The notes beneath the pieces are model-generated. The model was not told the origin of the DNA. It did no database searches and saw nothing but the letters and a program-made list of their open reading frames with translations. DNA of 64,000 nucleotides from Magnaporthiopsis rhizophila. Lineage: Eukaryota > Ascomycota > Sordariomycetes > Magnaporthales > Magnaporthaceae. The stretch is from positions 1-64,000 of the forward strand of contig PYSS01000048.1 of assembly GCA_003049465.1 (NCBI GenBank), in the 5' to 3' direction. Of the stretch, positions 45,891-57,243 are shown in pieces. The position numbers and the translations under genes are program-made. Within the stretch, counting starts at the first letter, position 1. The number at the start of each line of letters is the position of its first letter.

Positions 45891-48800
45891 GGCATCGGGT
45901 AGGGTGTGGAAGATTGAGCGCACACCCTGGCCGTCACCACACAAAGGCACGAGGAGCCTTCCGTTTTCTTGTCTTTATTTTTCTATTTTAAATTTTTTTT
46001 TTTATGTTTCTCCCCAGCAAATAAAACGAACCGATGGGGCCAATGACCCTCCACTCCTGGCAAATTAAACCGCGAGGAGGAACGTGTGAGGCCCGACAGG
46101 ACACGACACGACACAATGGAGACGGGGAAGGGCCGAAAGGGGTACGTACTCTGCTGTACATGGGGAAGTACAGCACCAGGGGGGTGGGCCTCAGCCGGGC
46201 CTAGGTCTCCGCGTCTGTTGGGTGGACGCAGCGCGCGGCAGGAAGACATTTTCTCTCGGAGCTCGTGCTTCTCTGCTCGGCCCATGGCCCAGCTACGAGA
46301 TGCTAGAAGAAGGAAAAAGCCAGGGTTCATACCCACCAGATGTTACCCGCGCTTCTAGCTCCCCACAGTTCCACACCACCCACGCTTTTTGCTGTGGGTT
46401 TTTGGGAAAAGCAGGGAGATGGTATGCTATGCAGGCGAGCTGGGATAGCTCCAACGGGGCCCCGTGTTCAGCCTGCGGATCGAGTTTGTGCTTAAATCGC
46501 CGAGGGGATGCCGGCTGGGGGGGTCCTTGGCGTGTCGGCGTGCGGCGGCCAGGCTAGGTGAGGCCTGCTGGGTGTGCTTATCCTGGTGACTTTGACGGAC
46601 GAGGAGATAGCTCCTGTTTGGGCCTAGGGCTGTGCTACTGTGCCCAAGGACGCCGTGTAATCTTTAGGGTGGCACAAAGAGGAAGCCAGTTAGCAGAGCA
46701 TCGAGAAAGAAGGAAAAAAGGAAGTGAGACAAAAAGACAAGTGGATGAGGTTGTGGGGTTTGTATGGCGGAATAGAATGAGCAAAGGAAAAACTCCCCCC
46801 ATGCTCATTCATCTCTTTTCGCTTCGTCCTCGGGTACGAAAAGGTTGACAAACTTTTTGGAGCACGACCAGGTTCTACGTGCCACTCACAGATTGTCCAT
46901 GGGGGCCCGATGCGGGCACGGATGACTGGTGGATTGTGGGACGAAACGTGATGGCTGGCCACCGCATCAGACAGACTGACGCTTTGTTTCGTTTCGGTCT
47001 GTTACCTGGATTATTTTGCCCTTCTTTGGGCCTGTCGATGTCTTTCATCGTGTGTTGTCCGTTGTATCGAAAGAAGCAAGTTACGCGTGCACAGATCCCA
47101 TCGTTAGACCACGTTGGCACATGGGATATGTTGGACGGGCGATTCTCACCCAAGTGGGCGTAGTCTACTCGTTACCCCAGCTGGTTGACCGTTAGTCACG
47201 TCACTCGCTAGCCAAGACTTTTGGCCTCGGCCGAGGTGTTTGGTGCTGATGGCGTGGCCAAAAGTCTCCGACTCATTCATCAACAGCAAACACACATCGC
47301 CAACGCCTGACGGCGGAGCATAGGTGAGTTGGGCGGGGAGACGCCGCCCTCCCCTCTCGCCGTGGGTTGTTGGCGAGCTGTCCGCGCCCACCGTATGTAG
47401 CAACGTACCACTCACTGGACGGGTAGGCACGTCGCCAGAGGGCCACCCACCACCGTCCTCGTGGTTTCTCCGCTTCCCTTCTGTCTCCCGAGGCCCCAGA
47501 GAAGGATGCAGCGATTGGGTCTGACAACCCTGGGCCAGCGCAATAAAAGGGCCGTTTCCATCGTTTGAGCTCGAATGCGGAGTTTGCTGGGTTGGAGTGT
47601 GGGGCGTCGGGGGGGCACCCTGCTCGCCCACCATCTCCATCCCATCTCCCCCACAGTTGGAGATGGTGGTGGGGGAAGGCAGGGCCGAGAGAGAATTGCA
47701 CTTTGCATTCACGGCTTTTGTGCCTCGACCTGACAGCTCTACCTGGCGGGCGGGCTGTGCGGGCATGAAAAGAGGAGAAGAAGAGAGTTTCTTGGAAAAA
47801 TTGAAAGAGAGGTCAGCGATCTACAGGGGAAATAGCATCGCGAGGCACGAGGCACGGCCCATCTGGCCAATGTCGCTGTTGATCTTCATGCTTGTTCTTC
47901 CAATTGACTCGGGCTGCTCGGATCGCTCACGTCCCTCCATTCCATCCTCAGCCTAGCGTCGCGTCGGGACTCATACGCCCGACTTCCATGCGCCACGCGC
48001 GGCACCAAGAACCAGTTGATGCACGCGAACCGCCCGTTGCCAATTCCCGGGCGTATTCACTGCCCAGTGACCGTCAGATGGCCCAATCGCTCTTCCTATT
48101 CGCTCTGCCCATCAGCGACTCGAAAGCGGCTATCAGCTCTGGACCTTTGTTCTGGGCGGCTCCAGTCTAGAACTCACAGAAGCGACATGCGCCGCAGGCC
48201 AATCCTTTCATGCTTCTCTCTCTGACACCAGTGTCACGCGCTAGCCCCTACGCCGCGCCCAGCCTGCCCCACCCCAGGCATTGCTGACGAGGTTGCACGG
48301 TTGGTTATTTTGCTCGAGCATTCAAGCTGGTAGTCACGGCTATCCATGCTCAACTTGATGCAGCTCGCCCGGCGCACAGAACATGCGGATCAGATAGCCG
48401 CGGTGAACCATCCTTATTAGCCTGTAGGTACGCCTCAGATTAGCCCATCGGCTGCCGCCTCCGCCGGGCATACCAAGTTCCAAACGCGGACACAAAGAAG
48501 CGTACGGAACAGACCGACCGATTTAAGGCCGAGCCACCCACCACCAGGCCGCCCAGTCACTGAGGCCATGTGCTATGTCGGCCGTCGTGAGCGAGCTGAG
48601 AGCCCGATCTGGACTTGACTGTGTCGCAGGGTGTCAAGCGACGACATCCCCCAACCCACCATACTGGTTGTTCTCAAAACAGATGCCGCTGGTTTCCGCA
48701 ACTCTGAGACCCCTTCCGAGCGCCTAGGCACTTTCTCCGTCCAGGAGCCAACATCCATTCCCAGGAGGCGTACAGCGTACGGCCCAGCTCGGTGGGATAA

Positions 48801-50397
48801 AGTCGCGCGTGATGTTAGGCCTCCCTTGCCTTCTCCGCAGCTCGAGACTTTGCCGAGCTGTCTGTTGCTCGGCCTCGACGTGGGTCCAGGTGTGGAGATG
48901 GGCCAGCCCAGATCTGGCTGTCAGGCCCGCGCTCGGGCCGATAACAGGGGGCCAATAAACCCGTCAGGGACAATTGAAAGGAAACCACAGAATGGGAAAT
49001 GGGGAGCAAGGTCCCTGACCCCATTTCTTCCAGTCACGGACAACTCCGTATCCATCTCGCTTCACATGGCGACTTGAATTCCCAATGCATTTCTTTCACG
49101 TGGTATTTCAGATCAGATTCGCCAGGTCGGCAGATCTCCGGATGACGGCACGCGGACGATGGTGGCTGTTCGGAGTTTTGATGCGTCCGGCGCCTAACTT
49201 CTAGCGGGCAACCTTGCCATGAAAGACTTCATCACAGAGAGCTGCTTCTGGTATGCGGCAACACGCCTTTCGGTACGGGCTGGGCTACCTTCAGCCGCAA
49301 AACAGACACGCGGGCCTCGTGCGATTATGTGTAAGTGCTGGCCAGATTCTATGCCTGGAAGGTCCATGTAATTTAGAAAGCTTCCCCGTATTATAACCCT
49401 GGATCCATCACCTAGTGCCCGCGCAATCTGCGGTTCGCTGGGGACATGCCCAAGGGAAGGTGAAAGCGGGGGTTTCCCCGACTCGGCTCCCCGGTCCGAC
49501 GGACGTCACAAAAGCACCGAGCGCCACCTCCAGCTTTGGCCGGGAGCTTGCCGGACCACGGTCAACCCCTGCTGGATTTGGCTCCACGACTAGCTCCGAC
49601 AGGCTGGGCGCCGTTGGTCTGATGCTGTCCTCCGTGCCCCGTACTCCCGTGCCACACCTGCTGCTCCTCCGAGGGCCGAGCACGAGCAGGACCTGCTTCT
49701 GGAAAACAGGGCTCCCTCCGCCTCGCGTCGCCGGACCGCCTAAGCTGATCCGGATGGCGCGGCACGGGCCTTGGCACAGACGGGTAGCCGGAACGTATGG
49801 CGCTTCAAAGAGCCGTCCGCGGAGGATGGCCGCGCCGTGAGTGGAGCAGATAAATCGTGTACTCCTTCTTCACCATGCATGGATTTGTTTACATCTCTGT
49901 TGCTTTTCATCTGTTGCAGCCGGCCGCCAATATGTATTTTTATTTACAAATAAAAGGGGCAAAAAGGGGAGAGTGGCATTTTTAGTTTTTCTTTGGGCCC
50001 GCCGCAGCCCCACTTGTTATCACCTGTGCTGTTATCGCGCTGCGCGTCGGCGCCGGCTTGGAAATTGGAAGCATGAACGACGGGAGACTTGGAAGGCACG
50101 GAGGGTTGGACAGAGTCAATTCTCCGTCGAGACTGCATCCTAGATTGGCAGGACAGATGCAGAGGGAACCTGCTTGACAGCTCCATCTCTCTGCTCGTCG
50201 AGTTCGGCGCAGGGAAGGCTCCAGCTTAGGCATATCGCTCCCGATTGTTCGTCTCGCTTCAACCCCCCCCCTTTTTCCAAAGCCGCCACTAGCATTCACA
50301 ACTTGGCGCAGCCCCCAAGCGCCGCCGCCTTCGCTCAATCGAACCGATCGCTTTGCTCAGCGAACTCTTGCTCCTCCACCCCTTGTGCACCGTCACG
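45891..50397. other. 4.5-kb intergenic region
   Basis: Between the sugar transporter and the mannosyltransferase, divergently arranged, so both promoters are here. Frames such as 47146-47766 minus, 48631-49077 plus and 49415-49840 plus have no domain and overlap other frames. The CT-rich sequence in the last ~150 bp resembles the leader of the next gene. Nothing else is supportable. Confidence 0.5.
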
Positions 50398-52145
50398 ATG
50401 CTGTCCAGTCCAACACCAAACGCCCGGCAGGGTGTCGCGGCAATTGTGCCACGCGTGACGAAACGCAGGGTCTTCATCTACGTTCAGCTGGCCTTAGTCT
50501 TCGCACTGGTCGTCTATCTGACATTTGGTTCCCATGGTCTGGCGGCTGTGACAAAGCTCCCGGCAAGCATTAGTACGTGCACCTAGTCTGGTCATGCTTG
50601 CATACCCGCCCATCTTAGCTCCAGCCGTCTCATCTTCTGCGTCTCGGGACGTACCTCTCAGCTAACCTCTTCCAATGTGCCTTCGCGTCTCATACAGATC
50701 CCTGGAAGTCTGCATCCGACGCCCCGAATCCTGAGCCGACATTGCCGCCTAGTGCCACTCCCACCCCCGCCGAGCCGGAGATCATACTCACGCCCGAGGA
50801 GAAGAAAGCGCAGGAGGAGAAAAAGGCCCAGAATGACAGGCACAGGGGAAAGACAGCCGAGGAGATTGAGAAGGAATTCGACGAGAAGGAGGCACAGAAG
50901 AAGCTTTCAGCAAGCCAGAAGAAGCTTGCCATGGAGCGCGTCGAGGCATACATCCCCGCCATCATGAACGCTGACGACACGACGGTCAAGCGCATGTGGT
51001 GCCCCAAGTTCAACGAGACGCGGTACCAGCACCTGAAGAGGTCCAAGTGGGATCCCAGCAAGAAGTACTTCTTCGCCCTGAACTTGAGGCAGTGCCAGTA
51101 TGTCCTGCCGCGTCTGCTGGGCTCCATCGTCGAGGTGATGCGCTTCCTCGGCCCCGAGAGCTCCGTGCTGTCAATCGTCGAGGGTCGCTCCAACGACGGT
51201 ACCGCCGAGATCCTGACCGCCCTACGCCCCGAGCTCGAGGCCCTTGGTGTCACCTACTACTACCTCAACAGCGACATCAATCCGAGCGAAAACAAACGTA
51301 TCGAGCGCCTGGCCGAGCTGCGGAACTTGGCCCTCCAGCCCATGATCAACAGCCGCCGCAAGAACCGTCCCAAGCCCGCCGGCGACGACACCTCCGCCGC
51401 CAAGGAAACCGCCCCTGCTGCCGCCCCCGCCTCAGCCAGGTTCAGGGGCCGGTCGGAACGTTCGGAACCGTGGGGAGCGAACATCGAGTTTGCCGACGAC
51501 ACGATTGTGGCCTTCATCAACGACGTAGCCATCTGCGCCGAGGACATCCTGGAGCTTCTGCACCAGCGCGCGATCCAGGAGGCCGATATGACGTGTGGTA
51601 TGGACTGGTCGCACATCCAGAACGTGCCGACCTTTTACGACGAGTGGGTCGCGCGCCAGATCAACGGCGATTCCTTCTTCGACATACCCGACGACAAGTC
51701 GGGCTCCTTCGCGCGCGCCCGCTACCTGTTCCCCGACGACGAGGTCAGCCGGCGGCGCTTCGAGGCCGGGCGGGCCGTGCACGTGTTTGCGTGCTGGAAC
51801 GGCGCCGTCACGTTCCGGGCCGAGCCCGTCATGTCGGAGAAGGTTAGGTTCCGCGACGGCCGCGAGGGCGAATGCCGCGTGGGCGAGCCCACCTACTTCT
51901 GCAAGGACCTGTGGTGGCACGGCTACGGCAAGATCGCCATCGTGCCCACGGTGAACCTCGAGTATAACGATACTTATGGCGCCGCCATCAAGAAGAGGAA
52001 GGGTTACGTCACCGACTGGGTCAAGAGGGAGCACCGCGAGAAGCTGCCTGTCCGGATCACTTGGCAGCCCGTGCCCGACAAGGTGCTCTGCATGCCGGGA
52101 TGGACGGAGCAGTACTGGGTGCCGTGGAACGAGACGCTCGCATGA
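50398..52145 (+). CDS. alpha-1,3-mannosyltransferase, CMT1/CAP59 type (GT69)
   Basis: Type II Golgi-membrane glycosyltransferase of family GT69, related to cryptococcal CMT1, transferring mannose from GDP-mannose to wall or secreted glycans. Exons 50398-50572 and 50698-52145 give 540 aa; the intron is 125 bp. Short cytosolic tail, signal anchor at about 25-43 (VFIYVQLALVFALVVYLTF), then a Lys/Glu-rich stem (about 90-145, likely coiled coil). Catalytic domain: FFALNLRQCQYVLPRLL, SIVEGRSNDGTAEIL near 215-230, YYYLNSDI, RIERLAELRNLALQP, TIVAFINDVAICAEDILELL from about 328, TCGMDW, the FYDEWVARQING region and VFACWNGAVTF. An Ala/Pro/Lys-rich insert (about 278-320) separates LRNLALQP from the FINDV block. 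Stop at 52143-52145. Acceptor substrate unknown. Confidence 0.88.
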
Positions 52146-52643
52146 ACGATGAAACAAGAAAGCATTAGATTTGGTCGCATATTGGCAGGCGTTTTGTCTT
52201 TTTGTTTTCTTGCTTCCCCATTTGATGGTTTTCTCGCATTGCATGCCCTCATTCCCAATGATACCACATACGCCTTCGCCTGTACATAATTGTTTTTCTT
52301 TTTATTCCCACGATTTCTTCTCTGTGACGAGATCGAGCGGCATGACATTATAGACCTTCCTGTTTGGCCAGCCTCTGAGCGTGGCTGCACTCATTCCTTC
52401 GGGCGATGGCTACTCTGGGGTGTTTTCTTTTGCTACTTTCATTCCTTAGCTTCGGCCTCATGTATCTGCTGTGTACATAATTTGTAATCACCTCGCCCTT
52501 GCACTGCCTGCGGGCATTGGACTTTTAAGAAGGGAACATGACGATAGAGGGTTGTAGTTTATGTGTTGCAGAAGCGCTCACCTTCGTTCGAGCTTCTTTA
52601 CTCACATCTTGGTATCGCGCGTGTCGTTTTCCTTTTATTTATT

Positions 52644-52675
<32 letters not shown>

Positions 52676-53306
52676 CCATTTCATTCCAATACGCACCCTC
52701 TCATGGCAACGCACGACCGAGCCTTGGGCGTCGGGCGACACGGAATCAGGAAGGCTGCGGGGGTATTTTGTGGGTAGAGCATTAGTCGGCATAGAAAAAT
52801 ACCGGATCACAAGCAGCCTCACTTGCATCCCGGGCCGATGGCGAAAAAAAGAAAAAGCTCGTGTCCTGACGGGAACCCGCAGCCGCGTTTTTCTCTCTGC
52901 GTCTGTGGTTATCTTTCCCTTCGGGCGGCTGGCGGCATGTTTATTTATTCTTTTGTCATGCGCTTGTCAAGTCTGGCCTCTTTCGAGGCTTCTGCAGCAC
53001 GAAGCGGGTGCGAGTACCTGCGGAATGAAATCCAATGCTAACGATTTGTCGATGATCCCGTGCTCCTGTGCGCAACGCCGACCAATAGCAGCACCACAGT
53101 CCCAAGAGCGCCCAGGCGAGGCAGTGCTGATGGTTTGGGCGATGTTCGTGCTGCACTGCCCCGCACCTGTTCCATAGGTTGGGTAGGTTAGTCGTCGTGT
53201 CGCCCACTCCATCTAGTGGCAGTTCTGGACCAGAGACCGTATCTTCAACCGCGCCATCGCGAAAGTCTCTAGAGATTTCCTCTGCCGCCTGCGAGCGTAC
53301 TTCAAG
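52146..53306. other. intergenic, with T29 homopolymer
   Basis: 3' flank of the mannosyltransferase and promoter of the HET gene. A T29 run lies at 52647-52675. Frames crossing it translate the run as poly-Phe and are not supported. Confidence 0.6.
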
Positions 53307-55599
53307 ATGATTTGCGACGTCTGCTATGCCGCTATTGTCGAGGGTATGTCCAAAGAATATCAACACGTTCGTCATCATCCAACTTGGCGCTCCTTCAGAG
53401 ATTCTGTCGAGCTCGGCTGCTTTTTCTGCAATGCCCTCTGGATGGTGATCAAGTCCTCCCCTCAGACATCCATCCGCCCCTTCGACTCGGTAGATGGGCA
53501 ATCGAGCCTTTGTAATGAATGGGCTACGGAACTTAGGGTTGTCCGACGGGAGGCATTTGAACGGGACCATGACTATTTCGCGATGAACTATCGTCACGAG
53601 GGTGGGCAATTCCTAAAGAGATACGTTCTCTTTGACGCTCGCGATGGTAATAAATTCTCATTCCATACTTATGGCCAAAGTTCATCACCCTTTGATTTGT
53701 TTAAAACATCATTCTTCTTCCTTCGACCTCTGTTTGCGCTAATCGTCGTCTTGGATTGCCGATTCTCCAGAGCCTACGCTGCGCACGGTCAAAACCCCCA
53801 TTTCTTTGAGCACAAAGTCGGCAGAAACCATATCAACGGCAAAACAGTGGCTTGAGGATTGCACCTGCTACAAGCCCAGCCAGGGGCGGGCTTGGTATCC
53901 AACCCGGCTACTCGACTGTGGAATCGAGGGGGGCGCCGAGTCAACCCGCCTCGTCGAGACCGGCAGCAACACCGTCGATGGGGCCTACATGACCCTCAGC
54001 CACTGCTGGGGCGACGCTAATGGCACTCTCAAGCTCACAACGGAAAACTATGCCGAATGCCTCCGCGAAATTCCAATGGCGCGTCTTCCCCAGCTATACC
54101 GGGACGCCGTCTACGTCACCAGACAGCTGGGTGTCAGATACATCTGGATAGATTCCATTTGCATCATACAGCAGGGAGATGACCTGGCCGACTGGCACCG
54201 AGAGGTTGGCCTCATGGCGCGCGTGTACTCCAACACGTTCTGCAACATCTCCGCCCTGCATGCTCCCGACAATCATCACTCGTTGTTTTCTACCCGGAAT
54301 GCGGATCTTCTATGCCCACCAGCCATCCAGCTCCCCTACAAGGGGCAGCAAATGGCCTTCCTGATAAGGGAGAACTGGTTCTGGCATGACGAATTTGAAG
54401 GCGCCAGGCTCCATACGAGAGGATGGGTGTTCCAAGAACGCTTTTTATCACCACGGGTGCTTCATTTCGGTCGCTGCCAGATATTCTGGGAGTGCATCGA
54501 GAAGGAAATCTCCGAGTTGTATGGCTGGAATGACCTCATCTACGATAAAAGGTTCAAGTTTCTTTTCCGCCGCGACCCAGATCCAAGCCCCAACCGAGGG
54601 GTGAACCTGTACAAGAACTGGGAACGCATCATAGCAACATTCGCCAGCTGCCGCCTCACCAACCCGGGCGACAAGCTCGTCGCACTTTCGGCTGTTGCCA
54701 AACACATGTCGGTGCTTCTTCAGGACGGGTACTGCGCTGGAATGTGGCGCGGTAACATTGAAAAGGAGCTGAACTGGTCCGTTTACGACGTCGAAGCGGC
54801 GCACCAAAAAGGCGTTCAGGAGGTAACATGGCAGGGCCCCATGGCGGCGTACCGTGCCCCAAGCTGGTCTTGGGCATCAGTGGACTACCCAATCAGCCAC
54901 GAGGGTTTTGAATCTTCCTCTAAGCGGCCAGGCTGGTACGAGAAGCTGATCGAGACGGAAGCGGTGCACATCGAACACCTGACACCAGGCTTCAGCACCG
55001 GCCTCGTCAAGGGCGGGTGGCTGCGGCTGCGCGGGGCACTACAGAAGCTGATGCTAGTACCTCGTACGTCCTGCAGCCGCGGAGCTTCGCTGGTGGATTG
55101 GGAGATGGCTATCGATGGCTTCGAGAGCAATTGTTTGGTCTCGGCCATGCTGGATGCTCCCTACGAATACCAGGCGCGCGTGTGCTCCGGAGGGGCGGCC
55201 GGGGACATGCAGCTGTACTCGTTGCCGACCGGGCTCAGTGGGTATCCGGGAAGTTACGGGTGTGTCTACTGCTACTTTTTACTTTTGCAGCAGGTCGGAG
55301 AGGATCGTCAGGGGCCGATCTTTCGTCGAATCGGCCTTGCCATATTCCGTCTCTACATGGATTACGTAGCTTTTGGAAGGGCTTGGGTCGATCTCGGCCG
55401 AATGTTGGGGGGATCTGGAGCCGCCCAAGGCGCGAGCTGGTCGGATAGTAGCAGCTGGGGCACCCATGGGGAAAGCGGCGGATGCTTCGGGGTGATGGAC
55501 GAGGAGAAGCGTCACGAAAGGTTCGCGCGGGCGAAGGAGGAAAGTGAGAAGCTGGCCAGAAGGCTGTTGGCCAACGCGCAACCTGTTACTATCATATGA
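53307..55599 (+). CDS. HET-domain protein (heterokaryon incompatibility type)
   Basis: HET domains (PF06985) are TIR-like modules that can trigger cell death in fungal non-self recognition. Exons 53307-53646 and 53771-55599 give 722 aa; the 124-bp intron joins DARD|EPTLRTVK. The N-terminus has Cys pairs (CDVC at 3-6, CFFC near 38-41), as in many HET proteins. The three HET blocks are intact: YMTLSHCWG at 186-194, RYIWIDSICIIQ at 236-247 with DWHRE just after, and GWVFQERFLSPRVLHFG at 331-347. The rest (350-722) is the usual variable tail with APSWSWASVDYP. No second effector or NLR domain is visible. No frameshift or stop, so it is potentially functional. It neighbours an NLR relic and the C2H2/DUF7580 pair. 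Confidence 0.92.
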
Positions 55600-56279
55600 A
55601 GGCTGCGCAATTAGGCAGGTGGAGATGCTTTTTCCTTGTGTATCTAGATACCCATCCCCTTACCTTCGGTATCTTGGCCGTAGAGGTGCCAAGCCTCATT
55701 TTCCTTCCATTTCGCTCCGAGCAGGTGTTTTTGCGGCTGCGAATCGGCCACGCCCTAGCCGTTTCCTTATACGGTGTGCCCCAGCCATCGCCTGGAGCTT
55801 AGCGAGCTACGATATATCCTTGGTTGGGGGGCCGCTATCTCATCCGTCTGCCCGTGTAAGAGCTAGGTACGAAGCGTGTCCGTACCGGTGCTTCTAGTCA
55901 ATCTACTCCATAAATGGAGGTAAAAATGTACGAGAGAGGTAGATTCAATATGCAACTTACCTCCGCACCCTGCCATCCGCTGATACCATGACCTAGCATC
56001 ATGTCTTCACAGAGCCAGCCGAGCTGCTCCACATGTTGTATCACGAGCACCCCGATGGCTGGAAGGTAGTGGCCCGACGTCTACACCATCTATAGTTCTT
56101 CGGGGCCGGAGACCGCTTGTCCGACTCGCCGCCGAAATGGGTTCGGGTCTACGGGACGTGGTGCTGGCTGTTGACCTTACAATCCTTGCTACCACCCTCT
56201 GATGGCCCCTCACCCTCGTACGCCGTGCGTCTCTATGCCGGTCTTGAATATTTGTGACGGAAGAAGCTAACCGCCGCCA
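55600..56279. other. intergenic, possible decayed coding run
   Basis: 3' flank of the HET gene. A frame near 56010-56220 reads AELLHMLYHEHPDGWKVV, then RRLHHL, a stop, and FFGAGDRLSDSPPKWVRVYG, which is protein-like but unidentified. It may belong to the decayed gene that follows. Confidence 0.35.
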
Positions 56280-57040
56280 CCGGCATCGTTTCTGTTCACG
56301 GATTTACGGGGCACGAAACGCACCCTGGCTCGACAGCAGAAGTGACACGGCTGTACCTGAGCCCGGGTTCCCGTCATCGTCGCCACGCTGATCTGGAGAC
56401 GATGAGAGCAGGAAAAGCCGAATCTTCTTGTGAACTCTCATAAACCGGCGGTCAGTCCACGCAAGAAATCCCGGGAGGTTTACTGGCGCCAGGAACTCCT
56501 CACAGAGACAACGCCGTTGGCGAGGGGCACAACCCTGGACACGGTAACACCAAGGACTAATTCCGTCGCCAAACAAGCAAGAGCAGCGTTTACGACATTT
56601 CAGGGGGGCCTCCTTGTATCGCTTTCCTCTGCTAGGGCGAATAATTACCCTTAATACGGCATGGGGGGTATCGTGGTCAAAGAGCCGCCGCGGCAGTCCC
56701 GGGTGTACACGAACACACCAGAAGGGCCTCCATACGGTTTTCCTAGCCACTCGCAGCGTCACACTCTTTTGGCACTCCATATGGCGACGCTAATCCTCGT
56801 GGCGTTTTCCAGCGCCTTGCCGGGAATCCTGACCGAGCACTAGGCTTCTCTGTCAACAGGACGATCGTCGACACCCTGCTTCGCGAGTTGAGAGATGAGT
56901 TTAAGCCAGTGACCCATGACCGGTAATTGCTTGTCCACTGTTTAGAAAGAAAAGGACAATACCGTGACCCTGGACGGCGCCAAGGTTGTCGAGGAGGCTT
57001 CCCCGTGCCTTTACGGAAGTGTTTTCCGCTGCCGTAGCTG
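56280..57040 (+). pseudogene. relic of NLR-type alpha/beta-hydrolase (serine esterase-like) domain
   Basis: Broken pieces appear in the order expected for the alpha/beta-hydrolase domain that begins many fungal NLR/STAND proteins: IVSVHGFTGHE at 56285 (frame 2); YWRQELLTETTPL and NSVAKQARAAFTTFQGG in frame 0; a TAA stop at 56652; YGMGGIVVKEPPRQSR at 56655, where intact relatives have GHSMGGIVVKEAL; FGTPYGDANPRGVFQRLAGN from 56768 in frame 2; IVDTLLRELRDEFKPVTHDR; a TAA stop; then LDGAKVVEEASPCLYG near 56965. At least two frame changes and two stops are present, and the nucleophile His-Ser pair is lost. No NACHT/NB-ARC or repeat domain follows. Dead gene with high likelihood; the family assignment rests on motif order. 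Confidence 0.72.
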
Positions 57041-57243
57041 TTACTTATCTTTTCGACGAAACGTTTTGGCCTTACGTTGTTCTCGCCACTCGGGCCGGCC
57101 GCGAGCCTTATTACAGTCCCCTCTACCGGAAAGCTGCGCGTCCATGTCGCCGCAGGCAAGGTCGCGCTGTTAGGCACCATATCCAGCAAGCAAAGGCAGT
57201 GCAATTTTAAGCACCAGAGGCCCCTCCCGCGTTTTATTCCTTG

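Noticed and set aside
55258..55289. Possible GTGTGT...TTTTGCAG intron in the HET gene
   Set aside because: Only about 31 bp, too short for a spliceosomal intron; the frame reads through.
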